Source of the DNA: Chitinophaga filiformis
GTDB taxonomy: Bacteria; Bacteroidota; Bacteroidia; Chitinophagales; Chitinophagaceae
Direction of reading: 5' to 3'
DNA: 64,000 nt
Assembly: GCF_021646545.1 (NCBI RefSeq)
Contig: NZ_JAKIRP010000001.1
Coordinates: 1,364,001-1,428,000, forward strand
Translations under genes and position numbers: made by a program
Shown here: one piece after another, positions 10,601-18,704 of the stretch
Layout: every line of letters starts with the position of its first letter
Numbering within the stretch: the stretch's first letter is position 1
Notes under the pieces: generated by a model
The model's database searches: none
What the model was told of the DNA's origin: nothing
The model's input: only the letters and a program-made list of their open reading frames with translations

Positions 10601-10793
10601 TTATGAAAGCACGAAAGATGCAAGCACTAATTTCTTCTTTAGCAGTTTGAGAAAGGGAACTTATGTGTTTGAGTATACTTTGTTCGTAACACATCAGGGG
10701 AATTTCAGTAATGGTACCACTACTGCACAGTGTATGTATGCGCCGGAGTTTAGTGCGCATAGTGAGGGGATAAGAGTCAAGGTAGTCGAGTGA
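4626..10793 (+). CDS. Giant alpha-2-macroglobulin family protein
   Basis: At 2055 residues this is the largest gene here. An N-terminal signal peptide (hydrophobic core then VMAQ) marks export. A helical N-terminal part is followed by macroglobulin domains, including TDRAIYRPGQ near 608-617. An Ala/Gly/Lys-rich low-complexity stretch lies at about 1219-1278, just before the A2M domain (FFLPELRTDKDG from 1285). The thioester motif CSEQ (C1510, Q1513) sits in YPYECSEQ, so a Cys-Gln thioester that traps proteases covalently is possible. The helical complement-like domain follows. Bacterial A2Ms are periplasmic or surface protease inhibitors, often beside the cell-wall synthase PbpC; no pbpC is present here. 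Two ATGs are possible (4626, 4638); the second leaves a cleaner signal peptide. Confidence 0.92.
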   Translation: MLSHMRFIAVFIFSILSCTTVMAQFNYDTHWKKVQELDGKGLFRSALLELDVISENATKQQNEAQLLKTYIYRIKYVAHLETETNEKDKNASWKTQSFSPTARAIMKSLQGESLQRYLEDNRFELYERTDIKGDTSMDVSTWSEDRLHREITAAYEASLQDIPALKKVDISKYEAILQAGTANGRKRRPTLYDLVAHRALEYYKSGESMITSPENQFELTDPAAFATADVFMQHRFATTDAASLQYKALLLLQDLMRFHANDKAALLDLDLERTAYMNQVVVMPDKEALYVKLLKAQEKAYEGEKEVTQVMYQLAYYYFNEGSKKTATVAEGMTPAAAMQLAKTLCEKAIALAPVSVGGANCFDLLQGIKGKALTLETELVNLPGMPFRTLVTYRNTDKIYLRVVRIDEAFRNALREAQEDYRDTTNKYWRSIVGKQPLKTWEQALTGSGDFREHAAEIKIDALPLGTYMLVASMNKDFGLQENLLAIQFIHVSNISYILREYDNDDITSRYYVLHRQTGQPLSDTKLTVWGRNESGRSAKLTQGQTYTANKDGIIDVKWDNKRQNVRLEWKNGEDQLFIDDYKYVYHYKYQQQSEELKEQHNSFIFTDRAIYRPGQTLYFKGIVLTANPGGAKSKVMPGLKATIELYDVNGELVDTVQVTTNEYGAYAGKFTLPTGRLNGEFHLQETGGIAYTAFQVEEYKRPKFYVEFEPVKGTYRVNDSVKVTGKALAYAGNNIDGAQVQYRVTRRARFPYPWLMWRMPFQSESREIVHGEVKTAADGTFNITFPALPDLKVPAALKPIFTYAVSATVTDINGETHSGDQMVNAGYQALEIKLNLPETVLQKDLDSVKIITQNLNGSFEAAEVAVSVSPVKPPARLLRSRYWAKPDQFVIPQAEYEKAFPHDVYNDEDNRESWTREKAVLTQSVTTSEKGNIHLAKEKLSAGWYELKASTKDKYGEEVVQKQVFEVVDPSEKKLSYPVYVWKYADAKRVEPGEKKQIRIGSSATDVHVLQLLTQSGNKETFSSFSINGTIENRDYTALESDRGNAVFQYAFVKDNRIYTLAETVNVPWSNKQLDVTIASHRDKLLPGEKEKWQVKIKGYKGEQVAAEMVASMFDASLDEFRRQDWSVPSVLPQLDAFRFWVAEDNFKKTMSMNRDGITRKSRPEVPSFSYDQLNWFGWYLTGAYVLLDDKEVSIVGYSDGTRHRFMKSVSRVRPEAAVAMAAMPAPAAKADMEVAEAKKVQYGEGGVDKAEDAASGKPAQDGGTTKPADNIQPRKNFNETAFFLPELRTDKDGNISFEFTVPEALTRWRFLSLAHTKDASFGMAETSIVTQKPLMVQPNAPRFMREGDKIAFSAKISNLADSALKGEARLELLDATTMKPVDGWFQNLFPVQHFIVEKGQSTVVSFPMQIPFNFNSSLVYRVVAQSGIYSDGEENALPVLTNNILVTETLPLSMRGDGTRTFTMPKLLKSGDSETLQQHSFTLEFSGNPAWYAVQALPYLMEYPYECSEQIFNRFYANTLATYIANALPGVKNIFEKWRTTDTAALQSNLQKNEELKAVLLQETPWVLEAKNEAEQKKRLALLFDLQRMSSEQQRAANQLQERQMANGAFPWFNGMWEDRYITQYIIAGFGRLREVGAWKDEDMGETREMITKGLGYLDKAVDQTYHQLKRDKVDMNAQWIGYIEAHYLYTRSLFKGEELPAQYHAAYQYYLTQAKKYWTKMDVYPQAMLAIALKKGGDVKTATEIINSLKERAINNDELGMTWKEMRGGYWWYQAPVESQAMLIAAFKEVTNDTVAVGDMKTWLLKNKQTNNWNTTKATADACYAMLLGGSNWLAATPEIDIKAGSVTVSSEKEKTEAGTGYFKKCFNTNDVKPAMGDIAVTVKGSKGQPSWGAAYWQYFEQLDKITPAQTPLKLEKQLFIEKNTSSGPVLTAIEDGNSLKLGDKVKVRIVMRSDRDMEYIHLKDMRAACFEPQNVISECKWQNSVSYYESTKDASTNFFFSSLRKGTYVFEYTLFVTHQGNFSNGTTTAQCMYAPEFSAHSEGIRVKVVE

Positions 10794-10814
10794 TTACTAT
10801 AATGTCAGTTTGAT

Positions 10815-10862
10815 AAAACGCTGATCTGTAAAGGGTTTTGCCCGGCAGGTCAGCGTTTTTTT
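10815..10862 (+). terminator. Intrinsic terminator after the A2M gene
   Basis: A 13-pair stem (AAAACGCTGA at 10815-10824 with TCAGCGTTTT at 10850-10859, plus three more inner pairs) with a T-rich tail ends the A2M transcript. Confidence 0.85.
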
Positions 10863-11225
10863 CGTTATATTGCTTCTCCATAATTCACGTTCATGCTGAT
10901 CAATTATCTGTATATCCGCTGTAAGGGAATTACTGCTGCAGTCTTTCCCGGGAACAGCTATCGGTTGTTTTGATACTGTTAGTGACAGTCCTCTTCCCCG
11001 TAATCCGGAGAATGCCGAAGATCCGGTATAATTAGCTCTTACTGAAACCGGACATCCCTGTATCAAAACCGGACACTTGTCTCCTTAGAGGCGTTGTTAA
11101 ATTGCTGATAATCAGTCATGTGTTGACATGGCATTCTTTTAGGATCATAACCCGTTGAGCTATAAATAACGGATAGCAATTGCTATTTTAAATCTGTTAT
11201 TTGTCACTCCAAAATTGATCCATCT
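10863..11225 (+). promoter_or_regulatory. Leader region of the esterase-permease operon with phased direct repeats
   Basis: I see no convincing gene in these ~360 bases. AAACCGGACA occurs twice (11045-11054 and 11066-11075), 21 bp apart, which is two helical turns. About 55 bp downstream is TGGCATTCTTTTAGG (11129-11143), a partial match to the sigma-54 -24/-12 layout (GG then G 12 bp later). Together these resemble an activator site plus a sigma-54-type promoter, but the -12 GC is not intact. Confidence 0.35.
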
Positions 11226-12620
11226 ATGAAGCATATTGTCACTGTATTGCTCATCTTTTCATGTTTCACGGTCTCTGCCCAGGAGATCATCAAAGATTCT
11301 ATCTATTCCAATGTGCTGAAAGAGCGGAGAAAGATAGAAGTGGTGATGCCTGACAATTACAAGCCGGGTGAAAGATTTGAAGTGACATATGTAACGGATG
11401 GAGAATGGAACACTAAGATAGTAGCGCAATTACAACGCTTTGCGCAGATCCAGTTCATGCCGCCAAATATTATTATAAGCCTGCCGAACACCTATGTAAA
11501 CAAGGACAATTATCGCACAAGGGATTTCACACCTTACAAGATCCCCGATAATAAGTTAACCGGCGGAGCGGATGATTTTCTTTCATTCCTGAAGACTGAA
11601 CTGATTCCTTATATCGAAAAAAAGTATCCTACTAAAGGATATAGAACATATTACGGTGGCTCATTGGGAGGAGTATTTGGCCTGTATGCTTTTTTTAAAG
11701 AATCTCAGTTATTCCAATCTTACTTACTGGCGGATCCTGCTTTCTGGTGGGGAAACGGTTTCCTGATGAAAATGGCAGCCGATAGTTTGCCATCTCTGCC
11801 AAATCCGGAAAGAACATTGTTGTTTACAGGAAGGGAGGGGCAAGCACTGAAAGGTATGGGTATTAAAGACATGGATTCTATTTTCCATGCAAAGGCGCCT
11901 GCTGCGTTACACTGGAAGACTTTGGTATATAGCGGGGAAACGCATAATTCCATGATCTTTAAAACTGTGTATGATGGATTTAAGTATACCTACAACGGCT
12001 ACATGACTAAAGACCTCAACTATCATCCAATGTCAGGTATTATCCTGAAAGATAAACCATTTAACCTGTATTGCTTCCCTGAGGAGCATCTGGACGTGCA
12101 TTATACAACAGACGGAACGGAACCGACCGCGGCATCGCCGAAGTTGACAGCGGGAGAGTCGCGAATTACGGTGCCTGTGCAACTGACGGTGAAAGTGCTG
12201 GCGGCAAGGGACGGATATGGGAAAACAAAAAAGGGCACTTTTGTAACTGGAGAGATGTGGCATGGAACAGCTAAACCGAAGAAAGTATTGCAGGGCGGTT
12301 TAGATACACTGGGTGGACAGGTCACTGGCTTTATTGAACTGAAAGAGCCAGGATACTATATTTTTGGTATAAATTCAGGTACAGATGCCACAATATCACT
12401 GAATAAACAGGTATTGATCAATTATAAAGCAAAGGCGGACGATGATGACGTTCAGTCGTATATCGTACCGTTGGACAAAGGCTTCTATCAATTTGATATG
12501 ACTTATAATATTGCCGCGAACATACCCAGCCTGATGTATTTAGCCCCCGGAAAGGATGAGCCGACGCCGATCCCGACCGACATGCAATATCATACAGGAA
12601 TGAGCAACCACAAAAAATAA
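11226..12620 (+). CDS. Secreted esterase-like alpha/beta hydrolase with C-terminal accessory domains
   Basis: This 464-residue protein begins with a clear signal peptide (ending FTVSAQ). Residues ~20-260 fit the esterase D/feruloyl-esterase-like family: the nucleophile elbow is GGSLGG with S146, and the likely catalytic histidine is H240 in GETHNSM. Residues ~285-340 (YTTDGTEPT) match the chitobiase C-terminal domain found on secreted glycan-active enzymes. The last ~110 residues are beta-rich and resemble a PA14-like carbohydrate-binding module. The natural substrate could be a siderophore ester, an acyl ester or a glycan ester; I cannot decide. The permease gene starts 4 bp after its stop, so they are one operon. 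Confidence 0.82.
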   Translation: MKHIVTVLLIFSCFTVSAQEIIKDSIYSNVLKERRKIEVVMPDNYKPGERFEVTYVTDGEWNTKIVAQLQRFAQIQFMPPNIIISLPNTYVNKDNYRTRDFTPYKIPDNKLTGGADDFLSFLKTELIPYIEKKYPTKGYRTYYGGSLGGVFGLYAFFKESQLFQSYLLADPAFWWGNGFLMKMAADSLPSLPNPERTLLFTGREGQALKGMGIKDMDSIFHAKAPAALHWKTLVYSGETHNSMIFKTVYDGFKYTYNGYMTKDLNYHPMSGIILKDKPFNLYCFPEEHLDVHYTTDGTEPTAASPKLTAGESRITVPVQLTVKVLAARDGYGKTKKGTFVTGEMWHGTAKPKKVLQGGLDTLGGQVTGFIELKEPGYYIFGINSGTDATISLNKQVLINYKAKADDDDVQSYIVPLDKGFYQFDMTYNIAANIPSLMYLAPGKDEPTPIPTDMQYHTGMSNHKK

Positions 12621-12624
12621 CAAG

Positions 12625-15000
12625 ATGTTTAAGAGCTATCTGAAAGCAACGCTTCGAAACCTTTGGAAAAATAAAACCTACAGCTTTCTCAATATCTTCG
12701 GGTTAGCCATAGGGATTGTTTGTGCAGGTGTGATCTTCTTATGGGTAGAAGATGAAGTGAATTTTGACAGCACACATGTGAAGAAGGACAGGTTGTATGC
12801 GTTACAGGCGAACTGGGATTATGAAGGAAGTATCCGTACATTTTCCTCTACGCCGGGACTGGCAGGGCCAGCTATAAAAGAAGAGATCCCAGGTATTGCG
12901 AACACCTGCCGTGTGACGGATTTTACTCGTTCCCTGCTGTTCAACATAGGAGAGAAAGCAGTGTATGCAAGTGGTAAATATGCAGACCCTTCGCTTTTTG
13001 ATATGTTTACCTTGCCTTTTGTGGAAGGCAATGCAGCAACGGCATTTAAAGACCTTTATACAATGGTGATCACACAAAAGACTGCAAAGCGGTTCTTTGA
13101 TGATGATAAGAATATTGTAGGCAGAAGAGTAAAGGTGGACAATCAGCAGGAATATGTAATAAGTGGTGTGATCAAAGATCTGCCTGAAAATTCAACATTG
13201 CAGTTTGATTGGGTAGCCCCCTTCCAGGTTTACTTTCAGCAGCGGAAAGAAGCATTGTCTGACTGGTTAAGTAATTCGCCCCACACATATGTAGAGTTGG
13301 AGCCCAATGCAGACCGGGCCGCGATTGATAAAAAGCTGTATAATTTCATTGAGCAGAAAAATCCCAAAGCAATAAATCACCTGTTTCTGTTCAGTATGAA
13401 TGATTGGCGTTTGTATGGAAATTTTGAAAATGGTAAACAGGCAGGCGGACGTATTACCTATGTCCGTATGTTCTCTCTTATTGCATGGATCATCCTCTTT
13501 ATTGCATGTATCAACTTTATGAACCTGGCTACTGCCCGCAGTGAAAAGCGGGCCAGGGAAGTAGGTGTGCGTAAGGTGATGGGAGCCGGTAAGCGTGGAC
13601 TGATCGTGCAGTTTATAGGAGAAGCGATGTTGATGGCGTTGTTTAGCTGCGCACTGGCAGTGCTGGTCATTTGGCTGACATTGCCGTTTACAAATACACT
13701 GATGGCAAAGAGCCTGACATTGGGATTGCAGCAGCCATTGCACATACTGGCATTGGTGCTGATCACACTCGTCTGTGGACTTGTAGCCGGAAGTTATCCT
13801 TCATTATATCTCTCTTCGTTCAATCCGGTTGCAGTGCTCAAAGGATTAAAAACAAAAACAGGAGGAGCTGCCTTTATCAGAAAGGGATTGGTGGTGTTGC
13901 AGTTTTCTGTGTCCATTATACTCATCATTTGCACGGTGATCATTTATCAACAGATACAACATGTGAAAAGCAGGGACCTGGGATTTAATAAAGAGCATTT
14001 GCTGAGTATAGATCTGAAAGCAAACATGCTGAACAATTTCAGCGCTATCAGGCAGGACCTGTTGAATACGGGGATGGTGGAAAATGTAGCCTTGTCCGAT
14101 CATCCTACTATTTATGGTGGGAATAATACCAGTTCATTGAAATGGAAGGGCAAACCGGAGAATAGTGACATACTGATCTCGACAAGACTGGCAGGTTCCG
14201 GGTTTGTATCAACAATGGGTATGCAGCTGATAGAAGGAAGGGATTTTAACGAGGCAAACACCGATTCACAGAACGTTATCATTACGTCTTCCCTGGCCCG
14301 GATGATGGGAGAAGGAAGCGCATTGGGTAAAAAGATCGAGGCGCCAGCCAATAATGGTTCAACACTTTTCCTGACAGTCACAGGTGTGGTGAAAGATTAT
14401 GTGTATGGTGATATGTATGCTACGCCGGACCCTGTGTTGTTCTACAATATGACACAGTTTGGGAATATTATGTATGTGCGTTTAAAGGGCACTGCAGATC
14501 CGGTAAAGGCAGTAGCTGCTATAGAAAAAGTCATCACTAAAGCGAATCCGGGTTATCCCTTTGGATATACTTTTGTAGATGATCAGTTTAATGACATGTT
14601 CCAGGCGGAGATGTTAGTGAACAGGTTGTCGCGTGTATTTGCGGGACTGGCTATCATCATTTCATGTTTAGGTTTATTTGGTCTGGCGGCTTATACAGCT
14701 GAACGCAGAACAAGGGAGATCGGTATCAGAAAAGTACTGGGCGCCAGCGTAGCCGGCATCACCGGCTTATTGTCCAGAGACTTCCTGCAACTGGTGATTA
14801 TTTCCTGTGTGGTAGCGTTCCCACTGGCATGGTGGGCGATGTCTTCCTGGTTGCAGCAGTATGCTTACCGGGTGAATATTCAGTGGTGGGTATTCGTGCT
14901 GGCGGGTATCGCCGCTGTGATCATATCATTGATCACGATCAGTTTCCAATCTGTAAAAGCAGCGTTGGTAAATCCTATAAAAAGCCTTAAAACAGAATAG
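12625..15000 (+). CDS. MacB/FtsX-type ABC transporter permease
   Basis: This 791-residue inner-membrane permease has the duplicated layout of the long Bacteroidota MacB-like proteins. It contains a first membrane segment at ~20-42, a periplasmic MacB_PCD-like domain, a block of three membrane helices with FtsX signature (RAREVGVRKVMGAG), a second periplasmic domain, and a second three-helix block (RREIGIRKVLGAS-like). No ATPase is encoded next to it, as is common for this expanded family. It is translationally close to the upstream esterase. Members export peptides or lipids or transmit mechanical force; the cargo here is unknown. Confidence 0.9.
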   Translation: MFKSYLKATLRNLWKNKTYSFLNIFGLAIGIVCAGVIFLWVEDEVNFDSTHVKKDRLYALQANWDYEGSIRTFSSTPGLAGPAIKEEIPGIANTCRVTDFTRSLLFNIGEKAVYASGKYADPSLFDMFTLPFVEGNAATAFKDLYTMVITQKTAKRFFDDDKNIVGRRVKVDNQQEYVISGVIKDLPENSTLQFDWVAPFQVYFQQRKEALSDWLSNSPHTYVELEPNADRAAIDKKLYNFIEQKNPKAINHLFLFSMNDWRLYGNFENGKQAGGRITYVRMFSLIAWIILFIACINFMNLATARSEKRAREVGVRKVMGAGKRGLIVQFIGEAMLMALFSCALAVLVIWLTLPFTNTLMAKSLTLGLQQPLHILALVLITLVCGLVAGSYPSLYLSSFNPVAVLKGLKTKTGGAAFIRKGLVVLQFSVSIILIICTVIIYQQIQHVKSRDLGFNKEHLLSIDLKANMLNNFSAIRQDLLNTGMVENVALSDHPTIYGGNNTSSLKWKGKPENSDILISTRLAGSGFVSTMGMQLIEGRDFNEANTDSQNVIITSSLARMMGEGSALGKKIEAPANNGSTLFLTVTGVVKDYVYGDMYATPDPVLFYNMTQFGNIMYVRLKGTADPVKAVAAIEKVITKANPGYPFGYTFVDDQFNDMFQAEMLVNRLSRVFAGLAIIISCLGLFGLAAYTAERRTREIGIRKVLGASVAGITGLLSRDFLQLVIISCVVAFPLAWWAMSSWLQQYAYRVNIQWWVFVLAGIAAVIISLITISFQSVKAALVNPIKSLKTE

Positions 15001-15027
15001 GCTGCGGTATCGTATTTTGCAGCCCAA

Positions 15028-16083
15028 ATGAAAGTAGATTTTCTGATCATAGGGCAGGGCATCGCGGGCACCGTGTTAAGTTATACTTTGATGCAGGCCG
15101 GGCAATCTGTGCTGGTCATGGATGAATATAAGCCTAATAGCGCATCGCGTATTGCCGCAGGCGTGATTAACCCTGTTTCCGGTCGCCGGTTCACAGTAGC
15201 CTGGCAATACGACGAGATCTATCCGGTAGCCGTGCAGGTATACAGCGCGCTGGAGCAGCTGCTCGGGGTGCCGGTATTCAAACCACGTGATATCTACAAC
15301 GTATTACCTTCTGAACAGTTGAAGGAGGCCTTCATGGAGCGCACCACGGGACTGTCTTATATGGAGGACCCGCCGGCGGAGAAGGTGAGTGCTTATAGTC
15401 AATGGCTGGACCAGCCCTATGGGGCGGCTATCGTAAAAGGGGCTACTGTGTTGTTACATAACCTGTTGCCCGCCTGGAGGAACTATCTGAAGCATCATAA
15501 CAGCCTGCGGGAAGGAAGCCTGGACCTGTCCCGTCTTGAAATAAGCCCGGCGGGTGTAAAATATGCCGACATCAGCGCCCGTTACCTGGTGTTTTGTGAG
15601 GGCGCCGCTATTGTGAATAACCCCTGGTTTAATTACATCCCATTCCTGCTGAACAAAGGGGAGGTGCTGCATGTGCGGATCCCCGGTTTTTCAACCCCCG
15701 ATATTGTAAAAAGGAGCGTGTCGCTTGTACCACAGCGTGAGGACACTTATTGGGTAGGGGCTACGTTTGCCTGGGAATACCCGGATGAAGCTCCTACGAT
15801 GGAGAAGCGGGAAATTCTGGAAAAAGGCCTGGTGCAATTGCTGAAGGTTCCTTATCAGGTGCTGGACCAGCTGGCAGCAGTGCGGCCTTCGGGTACGGAC
15901 CGTCGTCCTATTATGGGGTTGCACCCCAAATATCCGGCGCTTGGTATATTTAATGGGTTGGGTACTAAAGGAACCTCTCTGGCTCCAGCCATGGCGGCTG
16001 AATTTGTGGCTCACGTTCTTCGGAATGAGCCACTGCAGGCGGATACAGATATTAAACGCTTTTTTAACAGGTACAAGGGATAG
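15028..16083 (+). CDS. FAD-dependent oxidoreductase (DAO family)
   Basis: This 351-residue soluble enzyme starts with a dinucleotide-binding motif GQGIAG (residues 9-14) and an acidic residue at the end of the second strand (VMDE), as expected for FAD. The later NGLGTKGTSLAP resembles the second FAD-contact block of glycine/D-amino-acid oxidases (ThiO, MnmC C-domain). Substrate cannot be deduced: D-amino-acid oxidation and tRNA modification chemistry are both possible. It sits 27 bp after the permease and 86 bp before aspS. Confidence 0.82.
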   Translation: MKVDFLIIGQGIAGTVLSYTLMQAGQSVLVMDEYKPNSASRIAAGVINPVSGRRFTVAWQYDEIYPVAVQVYSALEQLLGVPVFKPRDIYNVLPSEQLKEAFMERTTGLSYMEDPPAEKVSAYSQWLDQPYGAAIVKGATVLLHNLLPAWRNYLKHHNSLREGSLDLSRLEISPAGVKYADISARYLVFCEGAAIVNNPWFNYIPFLLNKGEVLHVRIPGFSTPDIVKRSVSLVPQREDTYWVGATFAWEYPDEAPTMEKREILEKGLVQLLKVPYQVLDQLAAVRPSGTDRRPIMGLHPKYPALGIFNGLGTKGTSLAPAMAAEFVAHVLRNEPLQADTDIKRFFNRYKG

Positions 16084-16102
16084 AAATGCAGGCGGCAAAA
16101 TG

Positions 16103-16110
16103 TATCTTTG
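16103..16110 (+). promoter_or_regulatory. -7 promoter element (TATCTTTG) for aspS
   Basis: Exact TAnnTTTG match, 59 nt before the aspS ATG and just after the stop of the oxidoreductase gene. Confidence 0.6.
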
Positions 16111-16169
16111 CCGACCGTTTGGGCCTCGACCCCGGGAACACAAAAAGTTGAACTTTATAATATAAGTAT

Positions 16170-17918
16170 ATGTACAGAACGCACACTTGCGGCGAACTAA
16201 GACTGGAGCATAAAGGCACACAGGTATCATTGTCTGGTTGGGTCCAGGCAGTCAGGAAATTTGGAAGCATCACATTCGTGGATCTGCGTGACCGTTATGG
16301 TGTGACGCAGCTGTTGTTTGGAGAGTCTTTGAATCAGCAACTGGATAATCAGCCGCTGGGCCGTGAGTTCGTTATACAGGTATCTGGTACTGTTACTGAA
16401 CGTTCCAATAAAAACCCGAATATCCCTACCGGTGACATTGAGATCACTATCGGGGAGTTTACAATATTAAACAGCGCTAAAACGCCTCCTTTCACTATCC
16501 AGGACGATACTGACGGTGGTGACGAGCTGCGCATGAAATACCGCTATCTCGACCTGCGCCGTAACATCGTGAAGCAGAACCTGGAACTGCGCTACCGTGT
16601 GAACAGAGCTGCCCGTAACTACCTGGATAGCAGGGGCTTTATGGATATAGAAACGCCGTTTCTTATTAAATCCACTCCGGAGGGCGCCCGCGACTTCGTA
16701 GTGCCAAGCCGTATGAATGCCAATGAGTTCTACGCATTGCCACAGTCGCCGCAAACCTTCAAGCAGCTGCTGATGGTAAGCGGTTACGACAGGTATTACC
16801 AGATCGTAAAATGTTTCCGTGATGAGGACCTCCGCGCTGACCGTCAGCCGGAATTTACCCAGATCGATTGTGAAATGAGCTTTGTAGAGCAGGAAGACAT
16901 CCTCAACACCTTTGAGGACATGCTGAAATATATCTTCCAGGAGATTAAAGGAATCTCTTTCGAGGGTAAATTCCCCCGTATGACCTGGGATGACGCCATG
17001 GAGTTCTACGGTAACGATAAGCCGGATATCCGCTTCGAAATGAAGCTGGTGAACATGAACGATACTGTTAAGGGCAATAATTTCAAAGTATTTGATGAGG
17101 CTGAACTGGTAGTGGCTATCTGTGCGAAAGGTTGTGCCGAATATACCCGTAAGCAGCTGGATGAGCTGACTGACTGGGTAAAGCGTCCACAGATCGGCAT
17201 GAGTGGTTTGATCTACGCCAGATATAATGCAGATGGAACAATAAAAAGCTCAGTAGATAAGTTCTTTGATGAAGAGAAACTGAAGGGATGGGCTGAAAAA
17301 TGCCAGGCACAACCGGGCGACCTGATCCTGGTGCTGGCCGGCAAAGAAGAACGTACCCGTAAGGCAATGAGTGAGTTACGCCTGGAAATGGGCGAGCGTC
17401 TGGGCCTGAGGGACAAAAATGTATTTAAACCATTGTGGGTGATCGACTTCCCATTGTTTGAGTATGCAGAAGAGGAAAACCGCTGGGTAGCCCGTCACCA
17501 TCCTTTCACTTCGCCCAAGCCGGAACACATCAGCTGGATGGCTGATCTGTCCAAATACGCAGACATCAAGGCAAATGCATACGATATAGTGCTGAATGGT
17601 ACAGAAGTAGGTGGTGGATCCATCCGTATTTTCCAGCGCGACCTGCAGGAGAAAATGTTTGCTGCGCTGGGTATGAGCCCTGAGGAAGCCAATCACAAAT
17701 TCGGTTTCCTGCTGGGTGCTTTTGAATATGGAGCACCTCCACATGGAGGTATCGCCTTCGGCTTCGACCGCCTCTGCTCGCTGCTGGGTGGTAGTGAAAC
17801 AATCCGCGACTTTATCGCTTTCCCTAAGAACAATTCCGGCCGAGACGTCATGCTGGACGCGCCTAGCGCCATTGATCAGGCTCAGCTGAATGAGCTGAAG
17901 ATCAGCCTGGTGAAATAA
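16170..17918 (+). CDS. aspS: Aspartyl-tRNA synthetase
   Basis: AspRS charges tRNA-Asp with aspartate. At 582 residues it has the bacterial layout: an N-terminal OB-fold anticodon-binding domain (~1-105), the class II core, and a GAD insertion domain (~285-420). Class II motif 2 is [16 protein letters not shown] (216 onward) and motif 3 is GFDRL (531-535). The N-terminus [11 protein letters not shown] fits family starts. It has its own promoter element. An inverted repeat lies downstream. Confidence 0.97.
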   Translation: MYRTHTCGELRLEHKGTQVSLSGWVQAVRKFGSITFVDLRDRYGVTQLLFGESLNQQLDNQPLGREFVIQVSGTVTERSNKNPNIPTGDIEITIGEFTILNSAKTPPFTIQDDTDGGDELRMKYRYLDLRRNIVKQNLELRYRVNRAARNYLDSRGFMDIETPFLIKSTPEGARDFVVPSRMNANEFYALPQSPQTFKQLLMVSGYDRYYQIVKCFRDEDLRADRQPEFTQIDCEMSFVEQEDILNTFEDMLKYIFQEIKGISFEGKFPRMTWDDAMEFYGNDKPDIRFEMKLVNMNDTVKGNNFKVFDEAELVVAICAKGCAEYTRKQLDELTDWVKRPQIGMSGLIYARYNADGTIKSSVDKFFDEEKLKGWAEKCQAQPGDLILVLAGKEERTRKAMSELRLEMGERLGLRDKNVFKPLWVIDFPLFEYAEEENRWVARHHPFTSPKPEHISWMADLSKYADIKANAYDIVLNGTEVGGGSIRIFQRDLQEKMFAALGMSPEEANHKFGFLLGAFEYGAPPHGGIAFGFDRLCSLLGGSETIRDFIAFPKNNSGRDVMLDAPSAIDQAQLNELKISLVK

Positions 17919-17958
17919 ATTGGCACGGACTTTGTCTTTCTGGGTGGCAAATAAACTG

Positions 17959-17999
17959 AATCCCCCTTGATGCTGTAAAAAACGGTGTTAAGGGGGATT
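17959..17999 (+). repeat. Inverted repeat downstream of aspS (possible terminator without a T-run)
   Basis: The arms AATCCCCCTT (17959-17968) and AAGGGGGATT (17990-17999) are perfect, with a 21-nt loop. No T-run follows on the + strand, so it may terminate weakly or protect the mRNA end. Confidence 0.5.
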
Positions 18000-18127
18000 G
18001 GTGCAAACTAAAGAACGCATCTAATTAACACGATTTTAATAAAGAATAGATTAGTAAATTTTAATAAGTTATAGTCATATTGTACAAATATTTCAACTAT
18101 ATTGCCGGTACAAAAAACAATTCTGCC

Positions 18128-18658
18128 ATGACATCTAAGAAAATGTTTCGCAGGGGATGGTTTTGTGCTCTGTTGGGTATACTTTTGTTTAGCAGTAGTA
18201 CCGCTTTTTCACAACGTTACGCCACTAACTATGTGAATAAATATAAGCCGGTTGCTATCCGCATCATGAATGAGAAAGGTATCCCTGCAAGTGTAATATT
18301 AGGTATTGCTATGCTGGAATCAGGGATGGGGACGAGTAAGAATGCAAGATTGTTGTACAACCATTTTGGAATTGTGGGACGTAATAGTCTTCATAAGAAA
18401 AAGGGGGTAGCCTATCGCTCACGGTATAAAGAGTTCGCCAACGCAGAGGCTTCATTTAACTACTTTGCCAACATGGTAACCCGTAAAAAATGGTTCTCTT
18501 CGATGAAGGGAAACGTTGAGTACAAGCTCTGGCTCAAACATATGAACCATGCAGGTTATTCCTCTGCAGGACATGAATGGGTGAAAAGAGTTACAAGCAT
18601 GATCAATCGCTATAAATTATACAAACTGGATGAGCAAATGGCATATACCGGAGGTTAA
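18128..18658 (+). CDS. Secreted N-acetylglucosaminidase (glucosaminidase domain)
   Basis: This 176-residue protein is exported (signal peptide ending TAFSQ at ~29) and consists almost entirely of one glucosaminidase domain (GH73/FlgJ-like) that cuts the glycan strands of peptidoglycan. The catalytic glutamate is E64 in MLESGMG, and YNHFGIVG and the later YFANMVTRKKWF blocks are typical. The frame is open from a TTG at 18080, but the ATG at 18128 gives the signal peptide. It has no separate wall-binding domain. Two SGNH-type genes and an MBOAT gene follow on the same strand. Confidence 0.85.
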   Translation: MTSKKMFRRGWFCALLGILLFSSSTAFSQRYATNYVNKYKPVAIRIMNEKGIPASVILGIAMLESGMGTSKNARLLYNHFGIVGRNSLHKKKGVAYRSRYKEFANAEASFNYFANMVTRKKWFSSMKGNVEYKLWLKHMNHAGYSSAGHEWVKRVTSMINRYKLYKLDEQMAYTGG

Positions 18659-18704
18659 TTTATAGTCTGAGTTTTTATACGAACAAAATCAGATTCAGCA
18701 ATTT

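Noticed and set aside
10797..11066. 89-codon minus-strand frame in the gap after the A2M gene
   Set aside because: It overlaps the terminator, ends in the repeat region and shows no signal peptide or known motif.
18080..18127. TTG-started extension of the glucosaminidase
   Set aside because: It would put charged residues before the signal peptide; the ATG at 18128 is better.
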